Positions 1 through 7,024 of a stretch of DNA of 64,000 nt are shown here, piece after piece. Below the pieces are notes generated by a model, which was given only the letters and a program-made list of their open reading frames with translations, was not told where the DNA came from and ran no database searches. The first letter of the stretch is position 1, and every line of letters starts with the position of its first letter. This DNA is from Candidatus Rifleibacteriota bacterium (GTDB taxonomy: Bacteria; Muiribacteriota; Ozemobacteria; Ozemobacterales; Ozemobacteraceae): the NCBI GenBank assembly GCA_012517355.1, contig JAAYVD010000074.1:1-64000 (forward strand), written 5' to 3'. The position numbers were made by a program, and so were the translations under genes.

Positions 1-100
1 GGGGCCGGGGGGCGCCGGGCGGGGTGGGGGCGGCGGGGCCGTCCGCGTCGGGCGGCTTGTTCCCGAACATCTTGCTGAAGAAGCCGTCGTTGTCGCTCAT
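1..100 (-). CDS. partial hypothetical protein, start only
   Basis: The first 33 codons of a gene that runs out of the window on the minus strand. The ATG is the complement of 98-100, 13 bp after the stop of the PilB-like ATPase gene, so the two are probably cotranscribed. The product starts MSDNDGFFSKMFGNKPP and continues as an Ala/Pro-rich linker. No domain can be recognised from so little. Its position suggests a partner of the degenerate secretion-type ATPase, which is inference only. Confidence 0.6.
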   Translation of the reverse strand, partial: MSDNDGFFSKMFGNKPPDADGPAAPTPPGAPRP

Positions 101-113
101 GGCTCGGGTCTGT

Positions 114-1772
114 TCAGAACAGCCGCAGGAATTCGTCGAGGCTGGTTTCGCCCGATGCCACGAGGGACAGGCAGCGGTCCTCCAGCGTGGGGATGTTCTG
201 CTTGCGCGCGAACTGGAAGAAGTCCTGGTAGCTCTGCCGGTTGATCATCATCTGGCGCAGGGCCGGGGTGGTGGGCAGGAACTCGGCGATCAGGGTGCGG
301 CCGCCGTAGCCGGTCTTCTGGCAGGCGTCGCACCCGCCCGCCGTCATCGGATGGGCCTCGGTCTCGAGGGCGGCCACCCGTTCCTGGATATCGGGAGGAA
401 GATGGCCGGGTTTCCGGCAGGCCGGGCAGAGCGTCCGGATCAGGCGCTGCGACAGGAAGCCGCACAGCGAGGAGGCGATCACGACCGGGTCGTGGGCCAT
501 CTCGAGCAGGCGGATGACGCTGCTGGGCGCATCGTAGGCCATGAACGAGGTCAGCACGGTCTTGCCGCCGAGGGCCGCGAAGGCGAGTTCCTCGAGGGTC
601 TCGCGGTCATCCAGGTGGTCGAGGTAGAGAACGTCGGGGTCGAGCAGCAGCGCCAGTTCGGTGCCTTCCCGGAGACTGCCCACCCCGGTCTGACCGACCT
701 GGATCTGGGTGATGCGCGGCAAGGTGCATTGGACCGGGTTTTCCACGGTCACGATCTTGCGCTTCTCGACGTCGAAGCTGTGGACGATGAAATACTGGGT
801 GGTGGTGCGCCCCGACTCGCGAGGCCCGGTCACGTAGAGGGCCCCGTGATTGGTGTGGACGAACTTCGCCAGGTCGGCGAGCTGGGCCTTGCTGGTCTTC
901 CCGATCTTCTCGTCGATGTTGCCGAAGTCGCTCAGCTTGAGGATCACCATCTCGCCGTGGATGGTCGGGTAGAAGATGGCCTGGATGTTGATCATGCGCG
1001 ACGAGACGTTGACCCGGAAATGGCCGACGCTCATGCCGTGCTGCAGCCCGGCGGCCGGGGGGATGGCCGCCAGGGTCTTGAGGCGGCCGATCACCTCCTG
1101 GTGGACCTTCAGCGGGATCTCGACCTGCCGCGACAGGGTGGAACTGCTGCGGAACCGCACCAGCACACCTTTTTCGGAGGGCTCGAAATGGATGCGGTCG
1201 ACCTTGTTGATGATGGCCTGGCCGAGGATGTAGTTGACCACCTTGTCGGGCGATTCCATGCCCTTGGGGATCCCGCGTTCCTCGATGGCCTGCTTCTCGG
1301 GTTGCGGGATCTCGCCCCCCATCTTCTCGCCGCCCTCGAGGGGCCCGTAGATGGCCTTGTAGGTCTGCTCGAAGTCGAACTTGGTGCAGATCGAGACCGA
1401 GATCTGCATCTGGGTCTTGGCGGCCAGGTAGTCGACCGGCTCCGATTCGAGGGGGTCGACCATGCAGACGCTCAGCTGGTTCCCGGCCTGGTACAGCGGG
1501 ATGATCCGGTGCTCGCGGGCGAATTCGGGGGTCAGCACCTTGATCACGTCGCGGCTGACGATGTCGGGGTTCAGGTGGATGAACGAGATGTTCAGCTGGT
1601 TGCCCAACGCCCAGATGATGTCGTCCTCGGTCACCAGGCCGAGCTCGATCAGGGCCGCTCCCAGCTTGAGACCCTTCTCCTTCTGGAAACCGAGGGCCTG
1701 TTTCAGCTGGTCCTGGTTGATCAGGTTGCAGTCGATGAGGATGTCGCCGAGACGCTTCTTCAAAGTACTCAT
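114..1772 (-). CDS. GspE/PilB-family secretion ATPase homologue with degenerate active site
   Basis: A 552-residue member of the type II secretion / type IV pilus ATPase family. Residues 1-140 form a MshEN-like N-terminal domain, followed by the N2 and ATPase regions. The C-terminal zinc-binding tetracysteine is kept (CPAC near 460, CDAC near 490). The nucleotide-binding motifs are not canonical. The P-loop at 316-323 reads GPRESGRT, with Arg where Lys is expected. The Walker B segment at 381-389 reads VLYLDHLDD instead of the usual hydrophobic-GEIRD, so the catalytic Glu is gone. The His box reads SFMAYDA and lacks the His. Length is typical of the family. I infer a pseudo-ATPase or a regulatory paralogue of the pilus/secretion motor, which fits the two pseudopilin operons elsewhere in the window. 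Family assignment is firm; loss of activity is inferred. Confidence 0.88.
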   Translation of the reverse strand: MSTLKKRLGDILIDCNLINQDQLKQALGFQKEKGLKLGAALIELGLVTEDDIIWALGNQLNISFIHLNPDIVSRDVIKVLTPEFAREHRIIPLYQAGNQLSVCMVDPLESEPVDYLAAKTQMQISVSICTKFDFEQTYKAIYGPLEGGEKMGGEIPQPEKQAIEERGIPKGMESPDKVVNYILGQAIINKVDRIHFEPSEKGVLVRFRSSSTLSRQVEIPLKVHQEVIGRLKTLAAIPPAAGLQHGMSVGHFRVNVSSRMINIQAIFYPTIHGEMVILKLSDFGNIDEKIGKTSKAQLADLAKFVHTNHGALYVTGPRESGRTTTQYFIVHSFDVEKRKIVTVENPVQCTLPRITQIQVGQTGVGSLREGTELALLLDPDVLYLDHLDDRETLEELAFAALGGKTVLTSFMAYDAPSSVIRLLEMAHDPVVIASSLCGFLSQRLIRTLCPACRKPGHLPPDIQERVAALETEAHPMTAGGCDACQKTGYGGRTLIAEFLPTTPALRQMMINRQSYQDFFQFARKQNIPTLEDRCLSLVASGETSLDEFLRLF

Positions 1773-1904
1773 GTCAACGCTCCATCATACCTGAACCGCC
1801 AGCACCCAGGCAATGGAAAAACCGTTTCGGAAAATGGGGCCGCCATTCATTTTCCCAACTTCGCTCTGGAGGCCTCTTCCGGGTGGTCAAGGGGCCCCAG
1901 ATGC

Positions 1905-1935
1905 AAAAACCCGGCGACCGTTGCCGGCCGCCGGG
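1905..1935 (-). terminator. rho-independent terminator of the HU gene
   Basis: Read on the minus strand, a 7-bp GC stem (CCCGGCG at 1929-1935 pairing with CGCCGGG at 1910-1916) is followed directly by five T residues, 15 bp after the HU stop codon. It would end a monocistronic HU transcript and insulate the ATPase gene downstream. Confidence 0.7.
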
Positions 1936-1950
1936 CGATGAGCGTGAACC

Positions 1951-2235
1951 TTAGCGGTTCTTCTTGTTGATCATTTCCTTCAGTTCTTTGCCGGGCACGA
2001 ACTTCGCGACCTGGGTCGCGGGAATGTTCATGGGGCGCTTGGTCTGGGGGTTGATCCCCGTGCGGCTCTGGCGGGTGGTGACCTTGAACGAGCCAAAACC
2101 GACCAACCGGACTTCCTCGCGCTTCTTCAAAGTGGTCTTGATGATGTTGATGGTGGCTTCGAGCGCCTGGGTGGCCTGGGTCTGGGTCAGGTTGGCGGTC
2201 CGGGAAATTTCCCTCACGAGTTCGATCTTTTTCAC
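1951..2235 (-). CDS. HU/IHF-family DNA-binding protein
   Basis: A 94-residue nucleoid protein that bends and compacts DNA as a dimer. It shows the family signature GFGSFKV near residue 45, followed by RTGINPQTK and the IPA motif of the DNA-clamping arm, then VAKFVPGKELKEMIN at the C-terminus. I chose the GTG at 2233-2235 because an AGGAGG ribosome binding site lies 10 bp upstream and the product starts with the family's usual hydrophobic/charged helix (VKKIELVREI). A longer ATG start at 2313 would overlap the promoter -35 box. The gene has its own strong promoter and terminator, so it is probably a single, highly expressed unit. HU and IHF subunits cannot be told apart by eye. Confidence 0.95.
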   Translation of the reverse strand: MKKIELVREISRTANLTQTQATQALEATINIIKTTLKKREEVRLVGFGSFKVTTRQSRTGINPQTKRPMNIPATQVAKFVPGKELKEMINKKNR

Positions 2236-2284
2236 TTGGCGGTATCCTCCTGTTGAAATATGAGATTTGAAGGACGATACATGG

Positions 2285-2313
2285 ATATTACCGATCGTAG
2301 ACGGGCCCGTCAA
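2285..2313 (-). promoter_or_regulatory. sigma70-type promoter of the HU gene
   Basis: On the minus strand TTGACG (2308-2313) and TAATAT (2285-2290) are separated by exactly 17 bp, about 50 bp upstream of the HU start codon. Near-consensus boxes suit an abundant nucleoid protein. Confidence 0.75.
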
Positions 2314-2346
2314 GGGGGTACAGGAAAATTTTTTTACATTCCCCCC

Positions 2347-3720
2347 TTACCTGAGCCTGTTTCGAAGGTCGTTCATGCGCTGGATCAGCATCCGCTGCTG
2401 GTCCTGCAGGGCCTGCAACCGCCCCCGGATCTGCTGGATCCGTTCCTGAACCTGGGCGAGGTTCAGACTTTCCGGTGAGATCGTGGACCCCGTCGTGGTC
2501 GAGGGCGTCGTCGCAGACGTGGTCGAGGGCGTGGTCGAGGGCGTCTGGGAACGGACCGCCGCCGCCCGCTGCGCCGCCACCCGCTGCCGCGCCGCCGCCG
2601 CCCGGGTCAGCTCCTCGGCCCGCTTCACCAGGAGAGGCAGCTCGCTTTCGAGCTGCCGGATCTCCTCCTGGACCCTGACCAGCTGGTTCTGCGTCTCCAG
2701 GATCCGTTCCCGCAGCATCCGCTCGTCCTGGGCCCCGGTGGGGGCGGCCGTCGCCTGGCCGAAGGGCCGCCCGTGGCCCTCGCGCAGCATCGGGTCGGAT
2801 ACCGGCTTGCCCCCTGTGCCGAACGGCAACCCCGGGTAGGGCTGCTTCCAGAGCTGGTCTCCGGCGGCGGGGGCTTCGAGGCCCCGACCCGCCAGCGCTT
2901 CCCGTTCCCGCACCCGTTGCTGGCGCAGGTCCTCGAAGAAGTTCATCCGGTCACGGATGTCCCGGATCTGGGGACCGGCGTCCGGCCTCGGCTGGGCGGG
3001 CGGTGGGCCCGACGGCAGCGGTTGGCCGTCCGGACCGAGCGGCCGGATCTTTCCGGGCAGGGAAGGCCGGATCGGCGGCAACCCCTGGCGTTCGGGCCCC
3101 ACCTTCAGGCCGGCCCCGCCCGCGCCGCTTTCCCACTGCTTCTTCAGTTCGCTTTCCAGCGCCCCGGGGTCGAACTTCTGCACCTGGTCGCCCGTGTATC
3201 CGCGGTCGCGCACGCTGGTCTGCATGCCCCGCTGCAGGACGATCTGCCGCCGCCGCTGGTCGTCGCGCGCCCGCACCCCGACCAGGCCCTCGTAGACCCG
3301 CACCTGGGTGCGGCCGAACTTGTCGACCGCCACGTCGAACGTGGTACCCAGCACGCCGCAGACCGTGGTCGGCGTGATCACCTGGAACGTCCGCCCCTGC
3401 TTGCGCAGGTTGAACCAGCTCTCGCCGACCTGCAGCTGCAGGCCGTCGGAAAGCAGGGTGAGCAGGGAATTGGACTTCACGCGAAACAGGCTGCCGTCGG
3501 GGAATTTCAGTTCCCCGCGGGTCTCCCCCTCGGTGCGCAACATGTCCTGGACCTGCACCACCACCGGCTCCGGGCCCAACTCGAGCCAGGTCCCCCCCTT
3601 GGTGCGCGACAGGGCCGCCCGGCCCCGCAACAACTGGAAGGTGATGCCGTCCTCGGCGGTCGCGGCGGTCGCGACGGCCAGGCACAGCAGGATGACGACG
3701 ACCGGGATGTGCTTCTGCAT
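2347..3720 (-). CDS. FecR-domain exported protein with C-terminal coiled coil
   Basis: A 457-residue exported protein. The start at 3720 follows a good GGGAGGAG ribosome binding site and gives a signal peptide (MQKHIPVVVILLCLAVATAA). Residues of about 40-175 match the FecR fold: a ligand-domain-like region with DMLRTEGETRGELKFPDGS, then VITPTTVCGVLGTTFDV and an RVYEGLVGV strand. The middle is Pro/Gly-rich and low in complexity. The last 150 residues are predicted coiled coil (ENQL-type heptads, QQRMLIQRMNDLRNRLR) broken by a Thr/Ser/Pro stretch. Classical FecR proteins signal to ECF sigma factors, but no sigma factor or TonB receptor gene is adjacent. This belongs to the periplasmic FecR-only type, often of unknown role. 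Confidence 0.85.
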   Translation of the reverse strand: MQKHIPVVVILLCLAVATAATAEDGITFQLLRGRAALSRTKGGTWLELGPEPVVVQVQDMLRTEGETRGELKFPDGSLFRVKSNSLLTLLSDGLQLQVGESWFNLRKQGRTFQVITPTTVCGVLGTTFDVAVDKFGRTQVRVYEGLVGVRARDDQRRRQIVLQRGMQTSVRDRGYTGDQVQKFDPGALESELKKQWESGAGGAGLKVGPERQGLPPIRPSLPGKIRPLGPDGQPLPSGPPPAQPRPDAGPQIRDIRDRMNFFEDLRQQRVREREALAGRGLEAPAAGDQLWKQPYPGLPFGTGGKPVSDPMLREGHGRPFGQATAAPTGAQDERMLRERILETQNQLVRVQEEIRQLESELPLLVKRAEELTRAAAARQRVAAQRAAAVRSQTPSTTPSTTSATTPSTTTGSTISPESLNLAQVQERIQQIRGRLQALQDQQRMLIQRMNDLRNRLR

Positions 3721-3800
3721 GGGCTCCTCCCTCATGTTCCATGGGAAACCTGGAGCAGGTTCCCGGCCCATTCTAGCACATCAGGGAGAACTCCCCAGGC

Positions 3801-3829
3801 TGGACATCCCCGGGGGGAAGGGATATCTT
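3801..3829 (+). promoter_or_regulatory. predicted promoter of the 48-codon zinc-ribbon gene
   Basis: TGGACA (3801-3806) and TATCTT (3824-3829) are 17 bp apart, 49 bp upstream of the start codon. The -10 region TATCTTTGG is identical to that of the predicted promoter at 22335-22363, which serves another Cys-rich gene. Confidence 0.5.
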
Positions 3830-3877
3830 TGGATCGACCCCTGCACAACCATCAGAACCGGAGGGAGGTGAACCAGA

Positions 3878-4024
3878 ATGCCTGTCGATCAGGAGATCCA
3901 GACCCTCGAATGCCCCTGCGGCACCGTGTTCGAACCCGAAGTCATCGAAGTGGACCGCACCGGCGAACGCTGGACGAAATGCCCCAAGTGCCTCCGGAAG
4001 CTTCTCGTGCCGGTGGAGACCTGA
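3878..4024 (+). CDS. small zinc-ribbon protein (48 aa)
   Basis: A short gene starting at ATG 3878 behind a GGGAGG ribosome binding site. The 48-residue product has two cysteine pairs, CPC at 12-14 and CPKC at 35-38, separated by 20 residues, with hydrophobic and acidic strands between (VFEPEVIEV) and a basic end (LRKLLVPV). This is the arrangement of a minimal zinc ribbon that binds one metal ion. It has its own predicted promoter and is followed by a long inverted repeat. Reading-frame integrity, spacing and motif all support a real gene. A transcription, translation or ribosome-related role is possible but not shown. Confidence 0.75.
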   Translation: MPVDQEIQTLECPCGTVFEPEVIEVDRTGERWTKCPKCLRKLLVPVET

Positions 4025-4049
4025 GGTCTCCCCGGTTCCTCCACCCCTG

Positions 4050-4128
4050 ACACCCGCGGCAAGCCACACCAGGCGCTTCCTGCCATCCCCTGATGGCCGG
4101 TGGTTTTTTGTGGTCAGGCCGCGGGTGT
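4050..4128 (+). terminator. inverted repeat downstream of the zinc-ribbon gene
   Basis: An 11-bp perfect inverted repeat (ACACCCGCGGC at 4050-4060, GCCGCGGGTGT at 4118-4128) encloses 57 bp that hold a GGTTTTTTG run. It starts 26 bp after the stop codon. It may be a structured 3-prime end or a terminator; the long loop makes this uncertain. Confidence 0.35.
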
Positions 4129-4344
4129 TTCCTTCCGGCGGACCACCCTGGCGGCCCGCCCTGGCGGCCCACCGGCAAAGCCCGGCGATTCATCGGGGAG
4201 GTCCGCCGTCCGCCGTCGTCGACCGGGAGAACGGGACCAGGATCATGAGCGGTGGGAAGCGGAATACTGATCGGAGCTGACGAACCCCGCTGCGGGTCGG
4301 GCCGGCCCGGTTGGTCCCCTTCCCGGGAAGAGTCGGAACAGGCA

Positions 4345-6519
4345 TCACCGGGCCGCCTCCCGGCCCATCCTCCGGATCAACGCCACCAGCACCGCCACCG
4401 GGGCGGCCCAGGCCCACCAGGGGGCCGGCCCCGCCGTGAACCACCCTCCGACCGGGTCCTGCGCCGGGAACCAGCCGGCGGTCAGGAGGACGTGGGGAAG
4501 CACGCAAGCCAGGTCCCATCCGGCCAGGGAACCGACGCGGCCAGCCCCCGCCGCCACCCGGCCAGCCAGCCACCAGCCCAGGACCAGCGCGAACACCCAC
4601 GCCCCCGAATCGCCTCCCAGCCCTCCGCGGAAGAGGACGTAGGCCACGGCCAGGCCCTGGGCACCACGTCCGGGGAACAGCCATTCCCAGCGTCGGGCCG
4701 CCGGGCCGAACAGCCCGGCGAAAGCGAGGCTGGCGGCCACGTTGACCAGCACCGCCAGCAGCGGCTCGGTCCAGGCCACGCCCGCCGGCCGCCACCCGTC
4801 CCGGCCCGCCGCCACCACGGCAGGAAGCCAGGCCGTCACGACCAGGGCGACGGCCAACCACCCGCCACCCCCGTCCACGGGGCGCGCGGTGGTCGGGGTC
4901 CCTTCCATCCCGGGGCCGGAGCCGTCCGCGCCGCCATCGAACCGCCGGAAGGTGACCGCCAGGCCGAGCCAGACCAGCACCACCAGCAGTTCCGCCACCA
5001 GGATGCGCCCCAGGTCGTCGAGCCCGTCGAAGCCCGCATAGGGTAGAAAGCCAACCACCAGGAGTCGCAGGAACCAGGCGCCGCCGAAGGCCGTCCCCAG
5101 CAGGAACGCCCAACGCCCCGCCAGGGCGCGGCCCGACCGCGCCTCCCACCACCCGGCCGCCCAGCCGTTCACCCGGGCCCGCCACAGCGGATACAGCCAC
5201 AGGAACCCGCCGCTCGCGGCCAGGGCCAATCCCCACCCCAGGGGCTCCTGACGGACGGGCCGCGGCGGCAAGGCCATCCCACACGTCTCTGCAGGGTCTT
5301 TGCCACGCCCCTGGCCGTTCTCCGTCAGCCCCCCCCGACCCTGGCGACGGGCCGCCGCGAGGGCCGCCGCCGCTCCGGGCACCCCCGCCCGGGCCAGGGG
5401 AGCCAACCGGCCCACGGCTTCCGCGACCCGGCCGGCCCGCAGACAGAGCTCCGCCTGGGCCATGCCGAGACGCTCCAGCAGCCGGGCCGCCGTCGCCGGG
5501 CCCACGACCGGAACCAGGGCCCGGATCAGGTCTGCCGTCCGGCCACCGGGCCGGTTGGTCACCTGCCAGGCCAGCCGGGCGGCCATTTCGGCCGGGGGAA
5601 GCCGCTCGGCGGCGAACCCTTCCCGCAGCCGTTTCCCGAAGGAATCCGCCAGGTCTTCCAGCCGCATCCGGCCTTCGATCAGCAGCACCGAGCGGAAGGA
5701 CCGGCCCCGGCGCAACCCCCGCACCAGCCGGCCGATCCCCTCCTCGCCGACCCGCTCCCGGAGCTGGCGGAAGGCATGCCGGGCCTGCACCTCGACCCCG
5801 GCCCCGGTCCCGCTGAAGGCCGCCGACAGCCGCTCCAGCGGCACCAGGCCGCCGGCGGGAACCAGGTCCCGCCCCGCTTCCACGTCGCCGGCGGCGGGCC
5901 CTTTCCCCTGGCTGACGAGCGCGATCGCCGCCGACAGCTCTTCGGCCATCCCCTCGTTGAACCAGCGCGGACAGTCGACGGGAAGTCCGGGAAGCAGCGC
6001 CCACAGCAGATGCAGATGGACGAGTTCGTGGACGATCACCCGCCCGGGATCGTCACGGGTCGGGTCGACGGCCAACCGGAAGAAATCCTGGAAACTGCCC
6101 TCCGAGCTGCCCAACTCCTGCAGGACGATGGCGGGCCGCAAGGGAATGGGCCCGAGCCGCGCCCCCAACGAGGCCACGGCGGCCGTCACCGCCCGGGCGG
6201 CGGCCTCCAGATCGAGGCCGGCCGGCCCGGCCAGCCAAAACTCCCCGGCCAGGCGCCCGTTCCCCTGCCCTTCCAGCCGGCGGCGCACCCGGATGGCGGT
6301 GACCGCCTCGTCGAGTCGTTGGTCCCCGACCGTCAGGGCGGGTGCCATCTGCCAGGCCACCTCGGCCACGCGGTCGAGGCCGACAAATCCTGCCACCAGG
6401 GCCGCGGCCGGCCAGAATCCGGCCGCCACCCCCAGCCAGACGACGACGAGCACCACCTGCCGCAACCGGCCGGTTCCCGGTGCGGTCGGGCGCCCCGGCC
6501 CCTCTGTCATTTCCCCCAT
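4345..6519 (-). CDS. HExxH metallopeptidase fused to a polytopic membrane domain
   Basis: A protein of about 724 residues. After an N-terminal transmembrane segment (VVLVVVWLGVAAGFWPAAAL) comes a gluzincin-like peptidase domain with VHELVHLH around residue 165. The downstream NEGMAEE motif supplies the third zinc ligand, as in the peptidase MA / M1-like superfamily. A helical Arg/Ala-rich linker leads to a C-terminal half of about seven hydrophobic segments (LLVVGFLPYAGFDG, LLVVLVWLGLAVTF, VLPHVLLTAGWF). The catalytic domain probably faces outward, with the polytopic half anchoring it; the substrate is unknown. The start is chosen at ATG 6519 behind AGGGAAG; ATG 6510 is an alternative. TATAGT on the minus strand near 6543 could be its -10 box. 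The membrane half was not recognised. Confidence 0.75.
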   Translation of the reverse strand: MGEMTEGPGRPTAPGTGRLRQVVLVVVWLGVAAGFWPAAALVAGFVGLDRVAEVAWQMAPALTVGDQRLDEAVTAIRVRRRLEGQGNGRLAGEFWLAGPAGLDLEAAARAVTAAVASLGARLGPIPLRPAIVLQELGSSEGSFQDFFRLAVDPTRDDPGRVIVHELVHLHLLWALLPGLPVDCPRWFNEGMAEELSAAIALVSQGKGPAAGDVEAGRDLVPAGGLVPLERLSAAFSGTGAGVEVQARHAFRQLRERVGEEGIGRLVRGLRRGRSFRSVLLIEGRMRLEDLADSFGKRLREGFAAERLPPAEMAARLAWQVTNRPGGRTADLIRALVPVVGPATAARLLERLGMAQAELCLRAGRVAEAVGRLAPLARAGVPGAAAALAAARRQGRGGLTENGQGRGKDPAETCGMALPPRPVRQEPLGWGLALAASGGFLWLYPLWRARVNGWAAGWWEARSGRALAGRWAFLLGTAFGGAWFLRLLVVGFLPYAGFDGLDDLGRILVAELLVVLVWLGLAVTFRRFDGGADGSGPGMEGTPTTARPVDGGGGWLAVALVVTAWLPAVVAAGRDGWRPAGVAWTEPLLAVLVNVAASLAFAGLFGPAARRWEWLFPGRGAQGLAVAYVLFRGGLGGDSGAWVFALVLGWWLAGRVAAGAGRVGSLAGWDLACVLPHVLLTAGWFPAQDPVGGWFTAGPAPWWAWAAPVAVLVALIRRMGREAAR

Positions 6520-6743
6520 CGGTCGTCTTCCCTGACGGCCACTATACACGATCCGCGACGGCCGCGGCAGAACCCCAGGGCCCCGTGATTTTCCTGCCCG
6601 GATGGCTCGGATCCCAGGCAGCAGGCAGGAGGATGGACGCCCCGGTCCCCGTGCCAGTCATGGCGCGAAGCCCCCGACCACCAGGTGACCCCGTGGCAGG
6701 CCCCCCGGAACGACCCCGGACGCCAGAACGGGGGACCGCCCCG

Positions 6744-6773
6744 TTGCCAGTCGGGCCGCCTCCGTGCTATGAT
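6744..6773 (+). promoter_or_regulatory. predicted promoter of tRNA-Leu
   Basis: TTGCCA (6744-6749) and TATGAT (6768-6773) are 18 bp apart. The -10 box ends 11 bp before the tRNA 5-prime end, the usual geometry for a tRNA promoter. Confidence 0.6.
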
Positions 6774-6784
6774 GGCTCTCGCCG

Positions 6785-6868
6785 GCCGGAATGGCGGAAT
6801 TGGCAGACGCACGGGACTCAAAATCCCGCGCCCGCAAGGGCATGACGGTTCGACCCCGTCTTCCGGCA
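6785..6868 (+). tRNA. tRNA-Leu (anticodon CAA)
   Basis: A class II tRNA of 84 nt. The acceptor stem GCCGGAA (6785-6791) pairs with TTCCGGC (6861-6867), with discriminator A at 6868 and no encoded CCA. The anticodon stem CGGGA/TCCCG closes the loop CTCAAAA, giving anticodon CAA for UUG codons. A long variable arm (CGCCCGCAAGGGCAT region) and a GGTTCGACCCC T-arm are visible. The segment from the anticodon stem onward (6812-6868) is duplicated at 11751-11807, so the gene is the insertion target of the adjacent element, which restores an intact tRNA at its left end. Confidence 0.95.
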
Positions 6869-6878
6869 GTGACCTCGA
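6812..6878 (+). repeat. attL: 67-bp att core copy in tRNA-Leu
   Basis: Identical over 67 bp to 11751-11817. It covers the tRNA-Leu anticodon stem-loop through the 3-prime end plus 10 bp beyond. The bases just outside the match differ on both sides, which fixes its limits. Confidence 0.95.
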
Positions 6879-6887
6879 GAACTTGAG

Positions 6888-6913
6888 CCCCGATGAGCCA
6901 CTCCTCATCGGGG
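6888..6913 (+). terminator. rho-independent terminator after tRNA-Leu / attL
   Basis: A 10-bp perfect stem (CCCCGATGAG at 6888-6897, CTCATCGGGG at 6904-6913) with a 6-nt loop, followed by TTTT and, 3 bp later, a run of five T. It ends tRNA transcription before the integrase. A different terminator of similar design lies at the matching place after attR. Confidence 0.85.
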
Positions 6914-6939
6914 TTTTGAGTTTTTGTGTACCAACCGGC

Positions 6940-6981
6940 GTGCATCTCAGGGTGCTAATGGGGGTGCAAACCGGGGTGCAA
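6940..6981 (+). promoter_or_regulatory. four 12-bp-spaced GTGCAN sites (candidate integrase arm sites, left)
   Basis: GTGCAT (6940), GTGCTA (6952), GTGCAA (6964) and GTGCAA (6976) occur in the same orientation at exact 12-bp intervals, each followed by a G-rich tail. Two more copies with the same 12-bp spacing lie near the right end (11645, 11657). Direct repeats at both ends of an element are typical arm-type binding sites of tyrosine integrases or their directionality factors. The left array ends 43 bp before the integrase start, so it could also mediate autoregulation. Confidence 0.6.
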
Positions 6982-7024
6982 TTCTTGAGGGCTTCGCCGA
7001 GATGAGCATGGGAAGGACGGTTCC

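Noticed and set aside
24-1970. Long plus-strand open frame of 648 codons opposite the PilB-like gene
   Set aside because: It is antisense to a clear family member, has no ribosome site and reads as low-complexity Gly/Asp/Leu sequence, the usual shadow in GC-rich DNA. The same applies to other long antisense frames in the window (for example 17159-18334, 18620-20116, 54281-57232, 58963-61413).
4190-6004. Minus-strand open frame of 604 codons overlapping the peptidase gene
   Set aside because: Its translation is almost only Gly, Arg, Ala and Pro. The other frame on the same strand has peptidase motifs and membrane helices.
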